Below are positions 15,029 through 24,198 of a stretch of DNA of 64,000 bases, piece after piece. The DNA is from Pseudomonas lurida (lineage in GTDB: Bacteria; Pseudomonadota; Gammaproteobacteria; Pseudomonadales; Pseudomonadaceae): contig NZ_PDJB01000001.1 in NCBI RefSeq assembly GCF_002563895.1, positions 5,377,501-5,441,500 on the forward strand, written 5' to 3'. How positions within the stretch are numbered: position 1 is the first letter of the stretch; each line of letters opens with the position of its first letter. A program made the translations under genes and the position numbers. The notes under the pieces are model-generated. The model was not told the DNA's origin and made no database searches. It worked only from the letters and a program-made list of their open reading frames with translations.

Positions 15029-16723
15029 ATGCAAACCTGGCAACAGCTCTACAGCCCGCTCGGCAGCCTCGGCCTGTCCGCACTGGCGGCCGTCATTCCG
15101 ATCGTATTCTTCTTCCTGGCCCTGGCCGTATTCCGCCTCAAAGGCCATGTGGCGGGTAGCATCACCCTGGGGTTGTCGATCCTGGTGGCGATCTTCGCGT
15201 TCCAGATGCCGGTAGACATGGCACTGGCCGCTGCCGGCTATGGCTTTGCCTACGGTTTGTGGCCGATCGCGTGGATCATTGTCGCCGCGGTATTCCTCTA
15301 CAAACTCACCGTCAAAAGCGGCCAGTTCGAGATCATTCGCAGCTCGGTGCTGTCGATTACCGACGACCAGCGCCTGCAAGTGCTGCTGATCGGCTTCTGC
15401 TTCGGCGCCTTCCTGGAAGGTGCGGCCGGTTTCGGCGCACCGGTAGCGATTACTGCTGCACTGTTGGTCGGCCTGGGCTTCAACCCCCTTTACGCCGCCG
15501 GCCTGTGCCTGATTGCCAACACTGCCCCCGTGGCCTTTGGTGCGCTGGGTATCCCGATCATCGTGGCAGGCCAGGTGACCGGCATCGACGCGTTCAAGAT
15601 CGGCGCCATGACCGGTCGCCAGCTCCCCCTGCTGTCGCTGTTCGTGCCGTTCTGGCTGGTGTTCATGATGGACGGCCTGCGCGGCGTGCGTGAAACCTGG
15701 CCGGCTGCGCTGGTGGCAGGCCTGAGCTTTGCTATCACCCAGTACTTCACGTCCAACTTCATCGGCCCGGAACTGCCGGACATCACGTCGGCACTCGCCA
15801 GCCTGATATCCCTGACCCTGTTCCTGAAAGTGTGGCAACCCAAGCGCACCGCAGGTGCACAGATTGCCGGCGCGACTTCCAGCGCGGCAGTCACCGCCAG
15901 TGCAGGCGGTTTCGGCCTGCCACGCAACACGATTGTCTCACCCTACAGCCTGGTGCAGATCTTCAAGGCCTGGTCGCCGTTCCTGATTCTCACCGTGCTG
16001 GTCACTATCTGGACCCTCAAGCCATTCAAGGCAATGTTCGCCGCCGGTGGTTCGATGTACAGCTGGGTGTTCAACTTTGCGATCCCACACCTTGACCAAC
16101 TGGTGATCAAAGTCGCCCCCATCGTGACCAACCCAACGGCGATACCTGCGGTGTTCAAGCTGGACCCAATTTCAGCTACCGGCACGGCCATTTTCTTCTC
16201 TGCGCTGATTTCGATGCTGGTACTCAAGATCGATGTCAAAACTGGTCTTACCACTTTAAAAGAGACCTTTTACGAACTCCGCTGGCCGATCCTGTCCATC
16301 GGCATGGTGCTGGCCTTCGCATTCGTCACCAACTACTCCGGCATGTCTTCGACCATGGCGTTGGTATTGGCCGGGACCGGTGCAGCCTTCCCGTTCTTCT
16401 CGCCTTTCCTGGGTTGGCTGGGGGTTTTCCTGACAGGCTCTGATACCTCGTCCAATGCCCTGTTCAGTTCGCTGCAAGCCACCACCGCGCATCAGATCGG
16501 CGTCAACGACACCCTACTGGTCGCTGCGAATACCAGCGGTGGCGTTACCGGCAAAATGATCTCGCCACAATCGATTGCGGTGGCCTGTGCCGCAACAGGC
16601 CTGGTGGGCAAGGAGTCCGACCTGTTCCGCTTTACCCTCAAGCACAGCCTGTTCTTTGCCACCATCGTGGGGCTGATCACCCTGGCCCAGGCCTACTGGT
16701 TCACCGGTATGCTGGTGCACTGA
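15029..16723 (+). CDS. lldP: L-lactate permease
   Basis: Inner-membrane lactate:H+ symporter of the LctP family with 564 residues and about 13 hydrophobic segments. Family motifs include [58 protein letters not shown] and the C-terminal [19 protein letters not shown]. Spacing from the LldR operator and orientation suggest repression by LldR and induction by lactate. The next gene begins 69 bp later. Confidence 0.97.
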   Translation: MQTWQQLYSPLGSLGLSALAAVIPIVFFFLALAVFRLKGHVAGSITLGLSILVAIFAFQMPVDMALAAAGYGFAYGLWPIAWIIVAAVFLYKLTVKSGQFEIIRSSVLSITDDQRLQVLLIGFCFGAFLEGAAGFGAPVAITAALLVGLGFNPLYAAGLCLIANTAPVAFGALGIPIIVAGQVTGIDAFKIGAMTGRQLPLLSLFVPFWLVFMMDGLRGVRETWPAALVAGLSFAITQYFTSNFIGPELPDITSALASLISLTLFLKVWQPKRTAGAQIAGATSSAAVTASAGGFGLPRNTIVSPYSLVQIFKAWSPFLILTVLVTIWTLKPFKAMFAAGGSMYSWVFNFAIPHLDQLVIKVAPIVTNPTAIPAVFKLDPISATGTAIFFSALISMLVLKIDVKTGLTTLKETFYELRWPILSIGMVLAFAFVTNYSGMSSTMALVLAGTGAAFPFFSPFLGWLGVFLTGSDTSSNALFSSLQATTAHQIGVNDTLLVAANTSGGVTGKMISPQSIAVACAATGLVGKESDLFRFTLKHSLFFATIVGLITLAQAYWFTGMLVH

Positions 16724-16749
16724 GACCTGCACGCACTAGGGTAAGAATC

Positions 16750-16773
16750 GACGCCGGACACGATTCCGGCGTC
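16750..16773 (+). other. Hairpin in the lldP-dld gap
   Basis: GACGCCGGA / TCCGGCGTC, a 9-bp stem with a 6-nt loop, fills the short space between lldP and the next gene. No T run follows it, so it is more likely an RNA-stability or partial-termination element. It sits where lldD is found in P. aeruginosa. Confidence 0.45.
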
Positions 16774-16792
16774 AGCTATTTCTGGAGGACCG

Positions 16793-19603
16793 ATGAGCCT
16801 GCCTGCTGCCTTTCTAAGCGACGTCGCACACCTGATCCCGAAAGACCGGCGTTTCGACGACCCGCTTTCCACCCTGGCCTTCGGCACCGACGCCAGTTTT
16901 TACCGACTGATCCCACAGCTGGTAGTCCGCGTAGAGTCGGAAGACGAAGTCGTTGCATTGCTGCAACTGGCTCAACGTGACCATGTACCGGTAACCTTCC
17001 GCGCCGCCGGCACCAGCCTGTCCGGGCAAGCCATCAGCGACTCGGTGCTGATCGTGCTGGGCGACAACTGGAACGGCCGCGAGATTCGCGGGCAAGGCAC
17101 GCAGATCCGCCTGCAACCCGGCGTCATCGGTGCCCAGGCCAATGCGTGGCTGGCGCCGTTCGGGCGCAAGATCGGGCCGGACCCGGCATCGATCAACGCC
17201 TGCAAGATCGGGGGTATCGTCGCCAACAATGCCAGCGGCATGTGTTGCGGCACGGCGCAGAACACCTATCACACCCTGGCCGGGATTCGCCTGGTGTTGG
17301 CTGACGGCAGCCGCCTGGATACCGAAGACGCAGCCAGCGTGATGGCGTTTCGTGAACAGCACGGGGCGCTGCTTGAGCGTCTGGCGACAATGGGTCGCGA
17401 GACCCGGGCAAATGCTGAACTGGCGGCAAAAATCCGCCACAAGTACCGTCTGAAAAATACCACTGGGCTGTCACTCAATGCCCTGGTGGATTTCGACGAC
17501 CCGCTGGATATCCTCAGCCACCTGCTGGTGGGCTCCGAGGGCACCCTTGGGTTTATCAGCGCGGTCACCTATGACACCGTGATCGACCACCCTAACAAAG
17601 CGTCGGCGCTGATTGTGTTTCCGGATGTAGAGACCTGCTGCAATGCGGTGACCGTCCTCAAGACCCAACCCGTCTCGGCGGTCGAGCTGCTGGACCGTCG
17701 CAGCATGCGCTCGGTACAGGACAAGCCGGGCATGCCCGCTTTCGTTCAGCAACTATCGGAAAATGCCTGCGCCCTGTTGATCGAATCCCGTGCGGCGTCG
17801 TCGTCCTTGTTGCACGAGCAACTGGCCTTGATCATGGCTTCCCTGGCTCGATTTCCGGTTGAAAAACAAGTCGATTTCACCGAGGACCCCGTGGAAAACG
17901 CCCGCCTGTGGGCGATCCGCAAAGACACCTTCCCCGCCGTCGGCGCTGTGCGCAAGACCGGCACGACAGTGATCATCGAGGACGTGACCTTCCCGGTCGA
18001 GCAACTGGCCATCGGCGTCAACCGCTTGATCGAACTGTTCGACAAACATCACTACGACGAAGCGATACTGTTCGGGCACGCGCTGGAAGGCAATCTGCAC
18101 TTCGTGTTCACCCAAGGTTTCAACAGCGCGCAAGAAGTCACACGCTACCAGGCGTTCATGGACGACGTGGCGCAATTGGTGGCGGTGGAGTTTGGTGGGT
18201 CGTTGAAAGCCGAACACGGCACCGGGCGCAATATGGCGCCGTTCGTGGAGCTGGAATGGGGCACCGACGCCTATCAATTGATGTGGCAACTCAAGCGCCT
18301 GCTCGACCCCAACGGCATTCTCAACCCGGACGTGGTGCTCAGCGAAGACCCGCAAATCCATCTCAAGCACCTCAAACCGTTGCCCGCCGCCGACGAGCTT
18401 GTGGATAAGTGCATCGAATGCGGCTTCTGCGAGCCGGTGTGCCCGTCGAAAGGCCTGACCTTGAGTCCGCGCCAACGCATCGTGATCTGGCGCGACATCC
18501 AGGCCAAGAAACGTGCGGGTGTCGACACCACTGCGCTGGAAGCCGCGTATCACTACCAGGGCATCGACACCTGCGCCGCCACCGGACTTTGCGCCCAGCG
18601 CTGCCCTGTAGGAATCAATACCGGCGACCTGGTGAAAAAGCTGCGCAGCCGCGACGCAGACCGTACGAAAACAGCCGAATGGCTCGCCACTCATTTCGCC
18701 ACTGCGCTGCAAGGCGCGCGCTTTACACTGCATGTGGCCAATGGCGCACGCATGCTGCTCGGCGCGCCTCGCCTGGCGAAGCTGTCGGCCAGCGTGACCA
18801 GGCTCTCCAAGGGGCAGATTCCGCAGTGGACCAACGCCATGCCGCAGCCGGAAAAAGCCATCCGCTTCAGCCCGGCCGTGACAGACGCGCGGCCACGGGT
18901 GGTCTACCTCGCCGCCTGCGTCTCGCGCGCCATGGGCCCGGCAGCGGGGGACAAGGAACAGATGTCGCTGTACGACAAGACTCGCAGCCTGCTGGAAAAG
19001 GCCGGTTACCAAGTCGTGTTCCCCGATAACCAGGACAGCCTGTGCTGCGGCCAGCCCTTCGCCTCCAAAGGCTATGCCGAACAGGCCGAGCACAAGCGCC
19101 AGGAACTGATCGGCGCGCTGCTCCACGCCAGCCGTGGCGGGCTTGACCCCATCTACTGTGACACCAGCCCCTGTACCCTGCGCCTGGTTCAGGACCTGGG
19201 TGACACGCGCCTGGACCTTTACGACCCTGTGCGTTTTATCCGCACGCACCTGATGGACCGCCTGGACTTCACGCCCCAGGACGCGCCGATTGCCGTGCAT
19301 GTCACCTGCAGCACCCAGCACTTGGGCGAAAGTCAGGCGCTGATCGACCTGGCCCGACGCTGTTCCAACACCGTGGTCATCCCGGAAGGCATTCACTGCT
19401 GCGGTTTTGCCGGCGACAAAGGCTTCACCACGCCGGAACTCAACGCCCATTCGCTGCGCACCCTCAAGGACGCGGTGCAATATTGCAGCGAAGGCATCTC
19501 CACCAGCCGCACCTGCGAGATCGGCCTGAGCCAGCATGGCGGCATTGACTATCACGGGTTGGTCTACCTGGTGGACCGGGTCACGCAGGCCCGCGCCCAC
19601 TGA
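16793..19603 (+). CDS. FAD and Fe-S dependent D-lactate dehydrogenase (Dld-II type)
   Basis: 936-residue membrane-associated or cytosolic flavoprotein that probably oxidises D-lactate and passes electrons to the quinone pool. The N-terminal FAD-binding PCMH domain (about 40-260) has FRAAGTSLSGQAI and VGSEGTLGFISAVTYD, then the FAD-oxidase C-terminal domain. A 4Fe-4S ferredoxin-like part has CIECGFCEPVCPSKG and CAATGLCAQRCPVG, and two CCG-type cysteine motifs (DSLCCGQPFASKG, IHCCGFAGDKGF) lie near the end. GGAGG lies 4-8 nt before the ATG. In P. aeruginosa and P. stutzeri the equivalent gene ends the lldP-lldD-lldE(dld) operon; here lldD is absent. The substrate could also be another 2-hydroxyacid. 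Confidence 0.9.
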   Translation: MSLPAAFLSDVAHLIPKDRRFDDPLSTLAFGTDASFYRLIPQLVVRVESEDEVVALLQLAQRDHVPVTFRAAGTSLSGQAISDSVLIVLGDNWNGREIRGQGTQIRLQPGVIGAQANAWLAPFGRKIGPDPASINACKIGGIVANNASGMCCGTAQNTYHTLAGIRLVLADGSRLDTEDAASVMAFREQHGALLERLATMGRETRANAELAAKIRHKYRLKNTTGLSLNALVDFDDPLDILSHLLVGSEGTLGFISAVTYDTVIDHPNKASALIVFPDVETCCNAVTVLKTQPVSAVELLDRRSMRSVQDKPGMPAFVQQLSENACALLIESRAASSSLLHEQLALIMASLARFPVEKQVDFTEDPVENARLWAIRKDTFPAVGAVRKTGTTVIIEDVTFPVEQLAIGVNRLIELFDKHHYDEAILFGHALEGNLHFVFTQGFNSAQEVTRYQAFMDDVAQLVAVEFGGSLKAEHGTGRNMAPFVELEWGTDAYQLMWQLKRLLDPNGILNPDVVLSEDPQIHLKHLKPLPAADELVDKCIECGFCEPVCPSKGLTLSPRQRIVIWRDIQAKKRAGVDTTALEAAYHYQGIDTCAATGLCAQRCPVGINTGDLVKKLRSRDADRTKTAEWLATHFATALQGARFTLHVANGARMLLGAPRLAKLSASVTRLSKGQIPQWTNAMPQPEKAIRFSPAVTDARPRVVYLAACVSRAMGPAAGDKEQMSLYDKTRSLLEKAGYQVVFPDNQDSLCCGQPFASKGYAEQAEHKRQELIGALLHASRGGLDPIYCDTSPCTLRLVQDLGDTRLDLYDPVRFIRTHLMDRLDFTPQDAPIAVHVTCSTQHLGESQALIDLARRCSNTVVIPEGIHCCGFAGDKGFTTPELNAHSLRTLKDAVQYCSEGISTSRTCEIGLSQHGGIDYHGLVYLVDRVTQARAH

Positions 19604-19753
19604 TCCTGCAAAAATGAACCTGCAAAAAAACAGAACCCTGGCGCACCAGCGTAGTCATCTGCATAGGCCTCGACAAACGAGGCTCAACAGTGATGTCGCT
19701 GGCAGCCGTTCAACGCCAGCAGCGTCGAGCCCTTTTGCGCAAGGAGATACCCT

Positions 19754-20032
19754 ATGAAGCGTTCCGCTCTTGCTGGCTTGTTCGTTACCGCTGCGATGCT
19801 GGCCTCCCCTGTGTTCGCCGCGGGCGAGCCTGATCTGTGCAAAATCAATCTGGACAAAATCAACAACGGTAAAGCGCTGCTCGCCACTGACACCAGCGGT
19901 AAAAGCGGCGAGATAGACACTGCCGTCTCCCAAGCCAAGGCGGCGCACGCCGCGGGCGATGACAAAAAGTGCATCGAGATCACCTCGAAGGCGCTGCAAG
20001 ACCTGCAGAACAGCGAAAAAGGCGGCCAATAG
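19754..20032 (+). CDS. Small secreted protein of unknown function
   Basis: 92 residues. A Sec signal peptide (MKRSALAGLFVTAAMLASPVFA, cleavage expected after AFA-type VFA near 22) is followed by a short, mostly helical mature part with two cysteines (DLCKINLDKINN and KKCIEITSKAL) that could form one disulphide. AAGGAG precedes the ATG by 7-8 nt. I do not recognise a named family; similar short periplasmic proteins are common in pseudomonads. It lies alone between the lactate locus and ssrA, with its own short upstream region containing a weak GCCTCG/CGAGGC hairpin (19667-19683) that may end the previous transcript. Confidence 0.8.
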   Translation: MKRSALAGLFVTAAMLASPVFAAGEPDLCKINLDKINNGKALLATDTSGKSGEIDTAVSQAKAAHAAGDDKKCIEITSKALQDLQNSEKGGQ

Positions 20033-20136
20033 GCGGCTCAGTCATGGAAGACGAACCTTCGGGTTGGCCTTCCGTGACCGTTTGGCGTACACTGCACAGG
20101 CTTGTCACTCACTAAGAAACAACGAGTTACAAGCAC

Positions 20137-20533
20137 GGGGCCGTTTAGGATTCGACGCCGGTCGCGAAACTTTAGGTGCATGCCGAGTTGGTAACAGAAC
20201 TCGTAAATCCACTGTTGCAACTTCTTATAGTTGCCAATGACGAAAACTACGGCCAGGAATTCGCTCTCGCTGCGTAAGCAGCCTTAGCCCTGAGCTTCTG
20301 GTACCTTCGGGTCCAGCAATCACCAGGGGATGTCTGTAAACCCAAAGTGATTGTCATATAGAACAGAATCGCCGTGCAGTACGTTGTGGACGAAGCGGCT
20401 AAAACTTACACAACTCGCCCAAAGCACCCTGCCCTTCGGGTCGCTGAGGGTTAACTTAATAGAAACGGCTACGCATGTAGTACCGACAGCGGAGTACTGG
20501 CGGACGGGGGTTCAAATCCCCCCGGCTCCACCA
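20137..20533 (+). ncRNA. ssrA: Transfer-messenger RNA (tmRNA)
   Basis: Rescues stalled ribosomes with SmpB. The 5' GGGGCCG pairs with the 3' CGGCTCC before CCA, giving the 7-bp acceptor stem, and the T arm is GGGGGTTCAAATCCCCC. The tag reading frame (20233-20277) encodes ANDENYGQEFALAA followed by TAA, in the usual GCC-resume context after TTATAGTT. The tag is four residues longer than the E. coli ANDENYALAA core. The 3' end is the integration target of the following island, and the original terminator has probably been displaced to 40639. Confidence 0.97.
20511..20533 (+). other. attL: integration core in the ssrA 3' end
   Basis: The last 23 nt of tmRNA, from TTCAAAT of the T arm to CCA. 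A copy with 17 of 23 identical positions lies at 40611-40633. The P4-type integrase gene starts 188 bp to the right. Island integration at the ssrA 3' end is a known habit of such integrases. Confidence 0.75.
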
Positions 20534-20544
20534 ATTCATCATCT

Positions 20545-20566
20545 AAAGACGTCCACGGACGTCTTT
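20545..20566 (+). terminator. Terminator now serving ssrA
   Basis: AAAGACGTCC-ac-GGACGTCTTT followed by TTTT directly after tmRNA. It lies on the island side of attL, so it was brought by the island. Confidence 0.85.
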
Positions 20567-20646
20567 TTTTGTGCCTGCGATTCAGTAAATACGCGGCTTC
20601 CAGCGCTTTTGCGGTCTTTTGAGATTTTTTGAGTTCCAGCCATTCG

Positions 20647-20696
20647 GGTATTCCAGACGGTATTCCAGCTCATCCGGTGCTAATCTTTGGAATACC
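20647..20696. repeat. GGTATTCC repeats in front of the integrase
   Basis: GGTATTCCAG occurs at 20647-20656 and 20659-20668 as direct repeats 12 bp apart, and GGAATACC (the inverted form) at 20689-20696. A fourth copy, GGTATTCCA, is at 40547-40555, next to the other island end. Their position at both ends suggests arm-type binding sites for the integrase or an excisionase. Confidence 0.5.
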
Positions 20697-20720
20697 GAAT
20701 CAGTGCTTGAGGACAATCTC

Positions 20721-21977
20721 ATGCCTGCTCAAAACCTCCGCCTCTCCGATCGACAGCTCAAGGGAGTCAAACCCGCGTCCAAGGATTACGTCCTCACGGA
20801 CGGTGACGGTTTGCGGCTCCGCGTACGCAGCAACGGCTCGTTGCTGTGGAGTTTCAACTACCGCGAACCGGTGACCAAAAAGCGCATCAACATCGGTTTC
20901 GGGACCTACCCCGAACTGTCACTGGCGAACGCACGAAAGAAGGCAGTCGAAGCGCGCGAGCTGCTCGCCCAAGGCATCGATCCGAAGGTGCAACGCAATA
21001 CGTTGAATGAAGCCAAGCGCGCAGAAACGGAACACACCTTCGAGAACGTGGCCACCGCCTGGTTCGAGCTCAAGAAAGACTCGGTCACCCCAGCCTACGC
21101 CGAGGACATTTGGCGGTCGCTCACGCTGCATGTGCTCCCGGACTTGAGGACTACACCACTCGCTAAAATCACCGCACCGATGGTGATCGGATTGCTTCGT
21201 CCAATCGAAGCGAAAGGCAGCCTGGAGACGGTCAAACGTCTTAGCCAGCGGCTAAACGAGATCATGACCTACGGCGTAAATTCCGGCCTGATCTTCGCCA
21301 ACCCGCTCACCGGCATTAGGGCAGTATTCAAGAAGCCCAAGAAAGAGAATATGGCTGCGCTTCCGCCCGAAGAACTCCCCGAGCTCATGCTGGAGATCGC
21401 GAACGCCAGCATCAAACGCACGACCCGCTGCCTGATCGAATGGCAGTTGCACACGATGACTCGTCCCGCCGAGGCGGCGACTACTCGCTGGGCTGACATC
21501 GACTTTGAAAGGCGTGTCTGGACTATCCCATCGGAGCGGATGAAAAAGCGCCGCCCTCACAGCATCCCGTTGAGTGATCACGCTGTCGCACTGTTAGTGT
21601 CACTGAAGACTCACAGCGGCCATCGCGAATACGTCTTCCCGGCAGACAGAAATCCACGCACCCACGCCAATAGCCAGACCGCCAACATGGCATTGAAACG
21701 CATGGGCTTCCAGGATCGCTTGGTCAGCCACGGCATGCGCTCGATGGCCAGCACCATCTTGAATGAACATGGCTGGGATCCTGAGCTCATCGAAGTGGCC
21801 CTGGCGCACGTCGACAAGGATGAGGTGCGGAGCGCCTACAACCGAGCCGACTACATCGAGCGCCGGCGCCCGATGATGGCCTGGTGGAGTGAGTACATCC
21901 AGAAAGCCGCCACCGGCAGCCTGCTCGCCTCAGCGTACGGCCAAATCAGAGACAAGGACGTGGTGCCGATTCGCTAG
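20721..21977 (+). CDS. P4-type tyrosine integrase of the island
   Basis: 418-residue site-specific recombinase. The N-terminal DUF4102-type domain (LRLSDRQLKGVKPASKDYVL; LWSFNYREPVTKKRINIGFG; YPELSLANARKKA) is typical of P4/CP4-57-like integrases that use tRNA or tmRNA 3' ends. The catalytic domain shows R248 (MTRPAEA), H337 and R340 (SHGMRS), H363 (LAHVDK) and the nucleophile Y373. GAGGA lies 8 nt before the ATG at 20721; the frame extends upstream to 20619 but that part overlaps the repeats. The gene looks complete, so the island may still be able to excise if the degenerate attR still works. Confidence 0.95.
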   Translation: MPAQNLRLSDRQLKGVKPASKDYVLTDGDGLRLRVRSNGSLLWSFNYREPVTKKRINIGFGTYPELSLANARKKAVEARELLAQGIDPKVQRNTLNEAKRAETEHTFENVATAWFELKKDSVTPAYAEDIWRSLTLHVLPDLRTTPLAKITAPMVIGLLRPIEAKGSLETVKRLSQRLNEIMTYGVNSGLIFANPLTGIRAVFKKPKKENMAALPPEELPELMLEIANASIKRTTRCLIEWQLHTMTRPAEAATTRWADIDFERRVWTIPSERMKKRRPHSIPLSDHAVALLVSLKTHSGHREYVFPADRNPRTHANSQTANMALKRMGFQDRLVSHGMRSMASTILNEHGWDPELIEVALAHVDKDEVRSAYNRADYIERRRPMMAWWSEYIQKAATGSLLASAYGQIRDKDVVPIR

Positions 21978-22061
21978 CGCTGTACAGGCGCAAGAACTGC
22001 AGCAACAACTGAACGTTCAAGATTCGGGGCAAGCAGCCTCGCTTATCCGCTTCTAAGCGCG

Positions 22062-22106
22062 GGTCCATCCAAACAGGGCTGCAAAGCCGCCCTGTTTGGA
22101 TGGACC
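22062..22106. repeat. 18-bp perfect inverted repeat
   Basis: GGTCCATCCAAACAGGGC (22062-22079), a 9-nt loop, and its exact complement at 22089-22106. No T run follows on either strand. It lies 84 bp after the integrase stop. Confidence 0.8.
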
Positions 22107-22358
22107 TTACTTTGAAGAGCAAAAAAGCGACCACGTTGTCCAGGATTTACCACGGAATTCCACCGGTGGATAAACGCTCTTCAAGTCCAAAGTGGCGCTG
22201 AATTTCGAACCTTGACCGGGTTTATCCACAGGCGTAGAACTGGCCGTGCAAGCGCTGTCGATGACAGCAACCCAGGTGGCCCGAACCTTGAAGGCCACGC
22301 CGCTCCCGCGGTGGTTCCCCCCAAAAGGCGATTCGCGTCCGGCAGCTCGCCCGGTCAC
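22107..22358 (-). CDS. Possible small ORF, 83 aa, unknown
   Basis: GTG start with an overlapping GGAGGTG context. The product contains VRATWVAVIDSACTASSTPVD and a Trp/Cys-containing C-terminus (SWTTWSLFCSSK) and ends exactly at the edge of the 18-bp inverted repeat. No signal peptide or known domain was seen. It may be a chance frame or a remnant of mobile-element cargo; it is kept only because the composition looks protein-like. Confidence 0.2.
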   Translation of the reverse strand: MTGRAAGRESPFGGNHRGSGVAFKVRATWVAVIDSACTASSTPVDKPGQGSKFSATLDLKSVYPPVEFRGKSWTTWSLFCSSK

Positions 22359-22470
22359 CTCCCCGGTGATGGATGCCTACTTCAGATCATGGCCCTCGTG
22401 CGCCAGACGACACTTCCTACTTCGCTGCCCTGCAGCAACCTATCCGCTTGGCCGAATCTTGCGCCAACCT

Positions 22471-22505
22471 GCGCCCGTCTCTTTCTCCTGGAAAGAGACG
22501 GGCGC
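22471..22505. repeat. 14-bp perfect inverted repeat
   Basis: GCGCCCGTCTCTTT, 7-nt loop, AAAGAGACGGGCGC. No T run follows. Together with the repeat at 22062 it gives this inter-integrase stretch an unusual density of strong hairpins. Confidence 0.75.
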
Positions 22506-22927
22506 TTCAAACACTGCTGCAGACCTCATCGCACTTGGCTTTGCGGCAACTCCTCTCGTGACAATTGGCGTGACAAACGCCGACGTCACCAGCAACAGCG
22601 CTGTAGATGATGGTGCCGCAGACCACGGAATGGACTGCACCTGACTGACAGTCAGGTATGCCCCGGTCATCGCATCGCTGAGTTCACCCAGCTCAAGATC
22701 TTCAGGCGCTGGTCTCGTCAGCCAGTGCAGCCTCCACCCGTCCACCGGTATCGGTGCTCAGGAGGCCAGATCATGAGATGCCCTTGCTCCCGGTTGTAAG
22801 GAGCCGCCAGTCCTGCGTAGTGGACACTCCCCACAGGTCGCAGGGGCCTTGATCCCTGATAACACTCAACATTCTTGGCGGGATGACGTGGGGCGAGGAT
22901 CGGAGAGCGGACGATGAGGTGACCGAC

Positions 22928-23908
22928 ATGGCATTGGTGGGGAGACGCGATGGCCGCAATTTCGGCTACGGCAGGCAATTGAGCTATGCAGGACTGCAGG
23001 CGCTGAAAGATATGTTCGGCGGCGGCCATTACGGCACAGTCAAAGCGCACTGTGATCGGTGGCAGGTATTCGTCAAATGGTGCCGTTCCGAACTGGGGCC
23101 CGGTATCAATGATGCGCGGCAGATTGATCTGAAGGTGTTGGCCGACTATGCGGCGCATTTGCGCGACGTAGTTGGGCGCGGTGAGCTCGCCGTCAGCACT
23201 GCACAAAACCGGATATCCAGCGTTAACAGAACCATGGCGGCGCTTCGCGGTGATCAGTGCGTGAAGTTGCCCAGCCCGAGCAAGGCGTTAGGTATGCAGC
23301 GCACCGGGGTTCGACAATCAGTGCCGCAAGGCCAAGACCGCGAACAGGTTAAGCAGATCGTCGATGCGCTTTGCAGCTGTCATCAGCTACGAGCGGCAGC
23401 GATCGTTCTGTTGGCGCGAGCCACCGGCATGCGCTTGCGTGAGGCTATCCTGGCTGACCTGCCACGGCTAAGCCGTGAGGCTAAGGATTTAGGCAGGATT
23501 AACATTCAGGATGGCACCAAAGGCGGCCGCGCCGGTGCCTCGGCTCCACGTTGGATTGCGGTGGATGGCTATGTTCGAGGTGCACTTGGGTTTGCACGGC
23601 AAGTGTCGCCTGCGGGTAGCCGCAACCTGCTTGCGCCACACGAAAGCTACCTGAATTTTCTGCAAGAAATCATCCGCCCTGCGCGGGACATCCTGCATGC
23701 ACACATCCTCAAAGGCTTCCATGAGCTACGAGCGGCGTACGCATGTGAGCGCTATGAGCAAATCACCCAACATCACGCGCCTATCAACGGCGGCCAATGT
23801 TGCCAGGTAGATAGGAATCTTGATCGTCAGGCCCGGAGACAAATCAGCTATGAGCTGGGGCACGGTCGGATCGCCGTAGTCTCCGCGTACATTGGAGGGC
23901 AGTCATGA
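22928..23908 (+). CDS. Second tyrosine recombinase, ICE-type integrase-domain protein
   Basis: 326 residues from MALVGRRDGRNFGYGRQLSY, with GAGGTG 7 nt before the ATG; the open frame extends 15 codons upstream. An N-terminal SAM-like core-binding part (about 20-115) precedes a catalytic part with R169 in RATGMRLREAIL, H265 and R268 in KGFHELRAAYA, H312 in ELGHGRI and Y321 in SAYIGG, so the R-H-R-H-Y set is present. Close relatives occur in integrative conjugative elements of Pseudomonas, usually away from the att site, so it is unlikely to be the enzyme that placed this island. It overlaps the next gene by 4 bp (ATGA). Confidence 0.85.
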   Translation: MALVGRRDGRNFGYGRQLSYAGLQALKDMFGGGHYGTVKAHCDRWQVFVKWCRSELGPGINDARQIDLKVLADYAAHLRDVVGRGELAVSTAQNRISSVNRTMAALRGDQCVKLPSPSKALGMQRTGVRQSVPQGQDREQVKQIVDALCSCHQLRAAAIVLLARATGMRLREAILADLPRLSREAKDLGRINIQDGTKGGRAGASAPRWIAVDGYVRGALGFARQVSPAGSRNLLAPHESYLNFLQEIIRPARDILHAHILKGFHELRAAYACERYEQITQHHAPINGGQCCQVDRNLDRQARRQISYELGHGRIAVVSAYIGGQS

Positions 23909-24198
23909 GTAAGCCATTCGATATGGAGTTGTTCTTGGCTGGCGTGCTGACCGGATCGCACGCGACGCGGCAACGCCATTTGCGGCAAGCAAAGCATATC
24001 CAAGCCGAGATTGCTAAACGTTGGCAGCGAGAGAAACCTTGGGCCTGGCAGCGAAAGCATCTGGATTGGTTCCTAGAACATCGCCTTGCTCAGAGCAGTG
24101 AGGGGACCAGATACTACTATTTGCTGACTGTGCGGCTGATCGCTCGTCGACTAGGAAAGTCATGGGTGCTCCATGCACTCATGCCCCTCGTCCAATGA
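23905..24198 (+). CDS. Small ORF coupled to the second recombinase
   Basis: 97 residues, start overlapping the recombinase stop (ATGA), so translationally coupled. The product is basic and aromatic-rich (AEIAKRWQREKPWAWQRKHLDWFLEHRL, GTRYYYLLTVRLIARRLGKSW), like the N-terminal core-binding part of a recombinase or a small DNA-binding partner. The last residues may be out of frame: a frame shifted by one carries on from 24173 to a stop at 24277 with a credible sequence (IPYWQLWKKEWKEMDFAEIK), so the true protein may be about 30 residues longer and disrupted here. Confidence 0.6.
   Translation: MSKPFDMELFLAGVLTGSHATRQRHLRQAKHIQAEIAKRWQREKPWAWQRKHLDWFLEHRLAQSSEGTRYYYLLTVRLIARRLGKSWVLHALMPLVQ

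Larger units (their letters stand above)
21978..22927. other. 950-bp stretch between the two integrases, two long perfect palindromes
   Basis: I see no convincing gene. It contains two long perfect inverted repeats (listed separately) and weak open frames on both strands. The minus frames at 22107-22358 and 22440-22745 have plausible residue composition but no recognised motif. It may be a decayed mobile region. Confidence 0.4.

Noticed and set aside
17753..19600. 615-codon minus-strand frame
   Set aside because: Shadow of the D-lactate dehydrogenase gene.
20102..20131. ssrA promoter TTGTCA-N18-GTTACA
   Set aside because: The -10 matches the consensus in too few positions to be called with confidence.
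22246..22644. 132-codon plus-strand frame between the integrases
   Set aside because: Crosses the 14-bp palindrome, has no motif and no ribosome-binding site; composition looks random.
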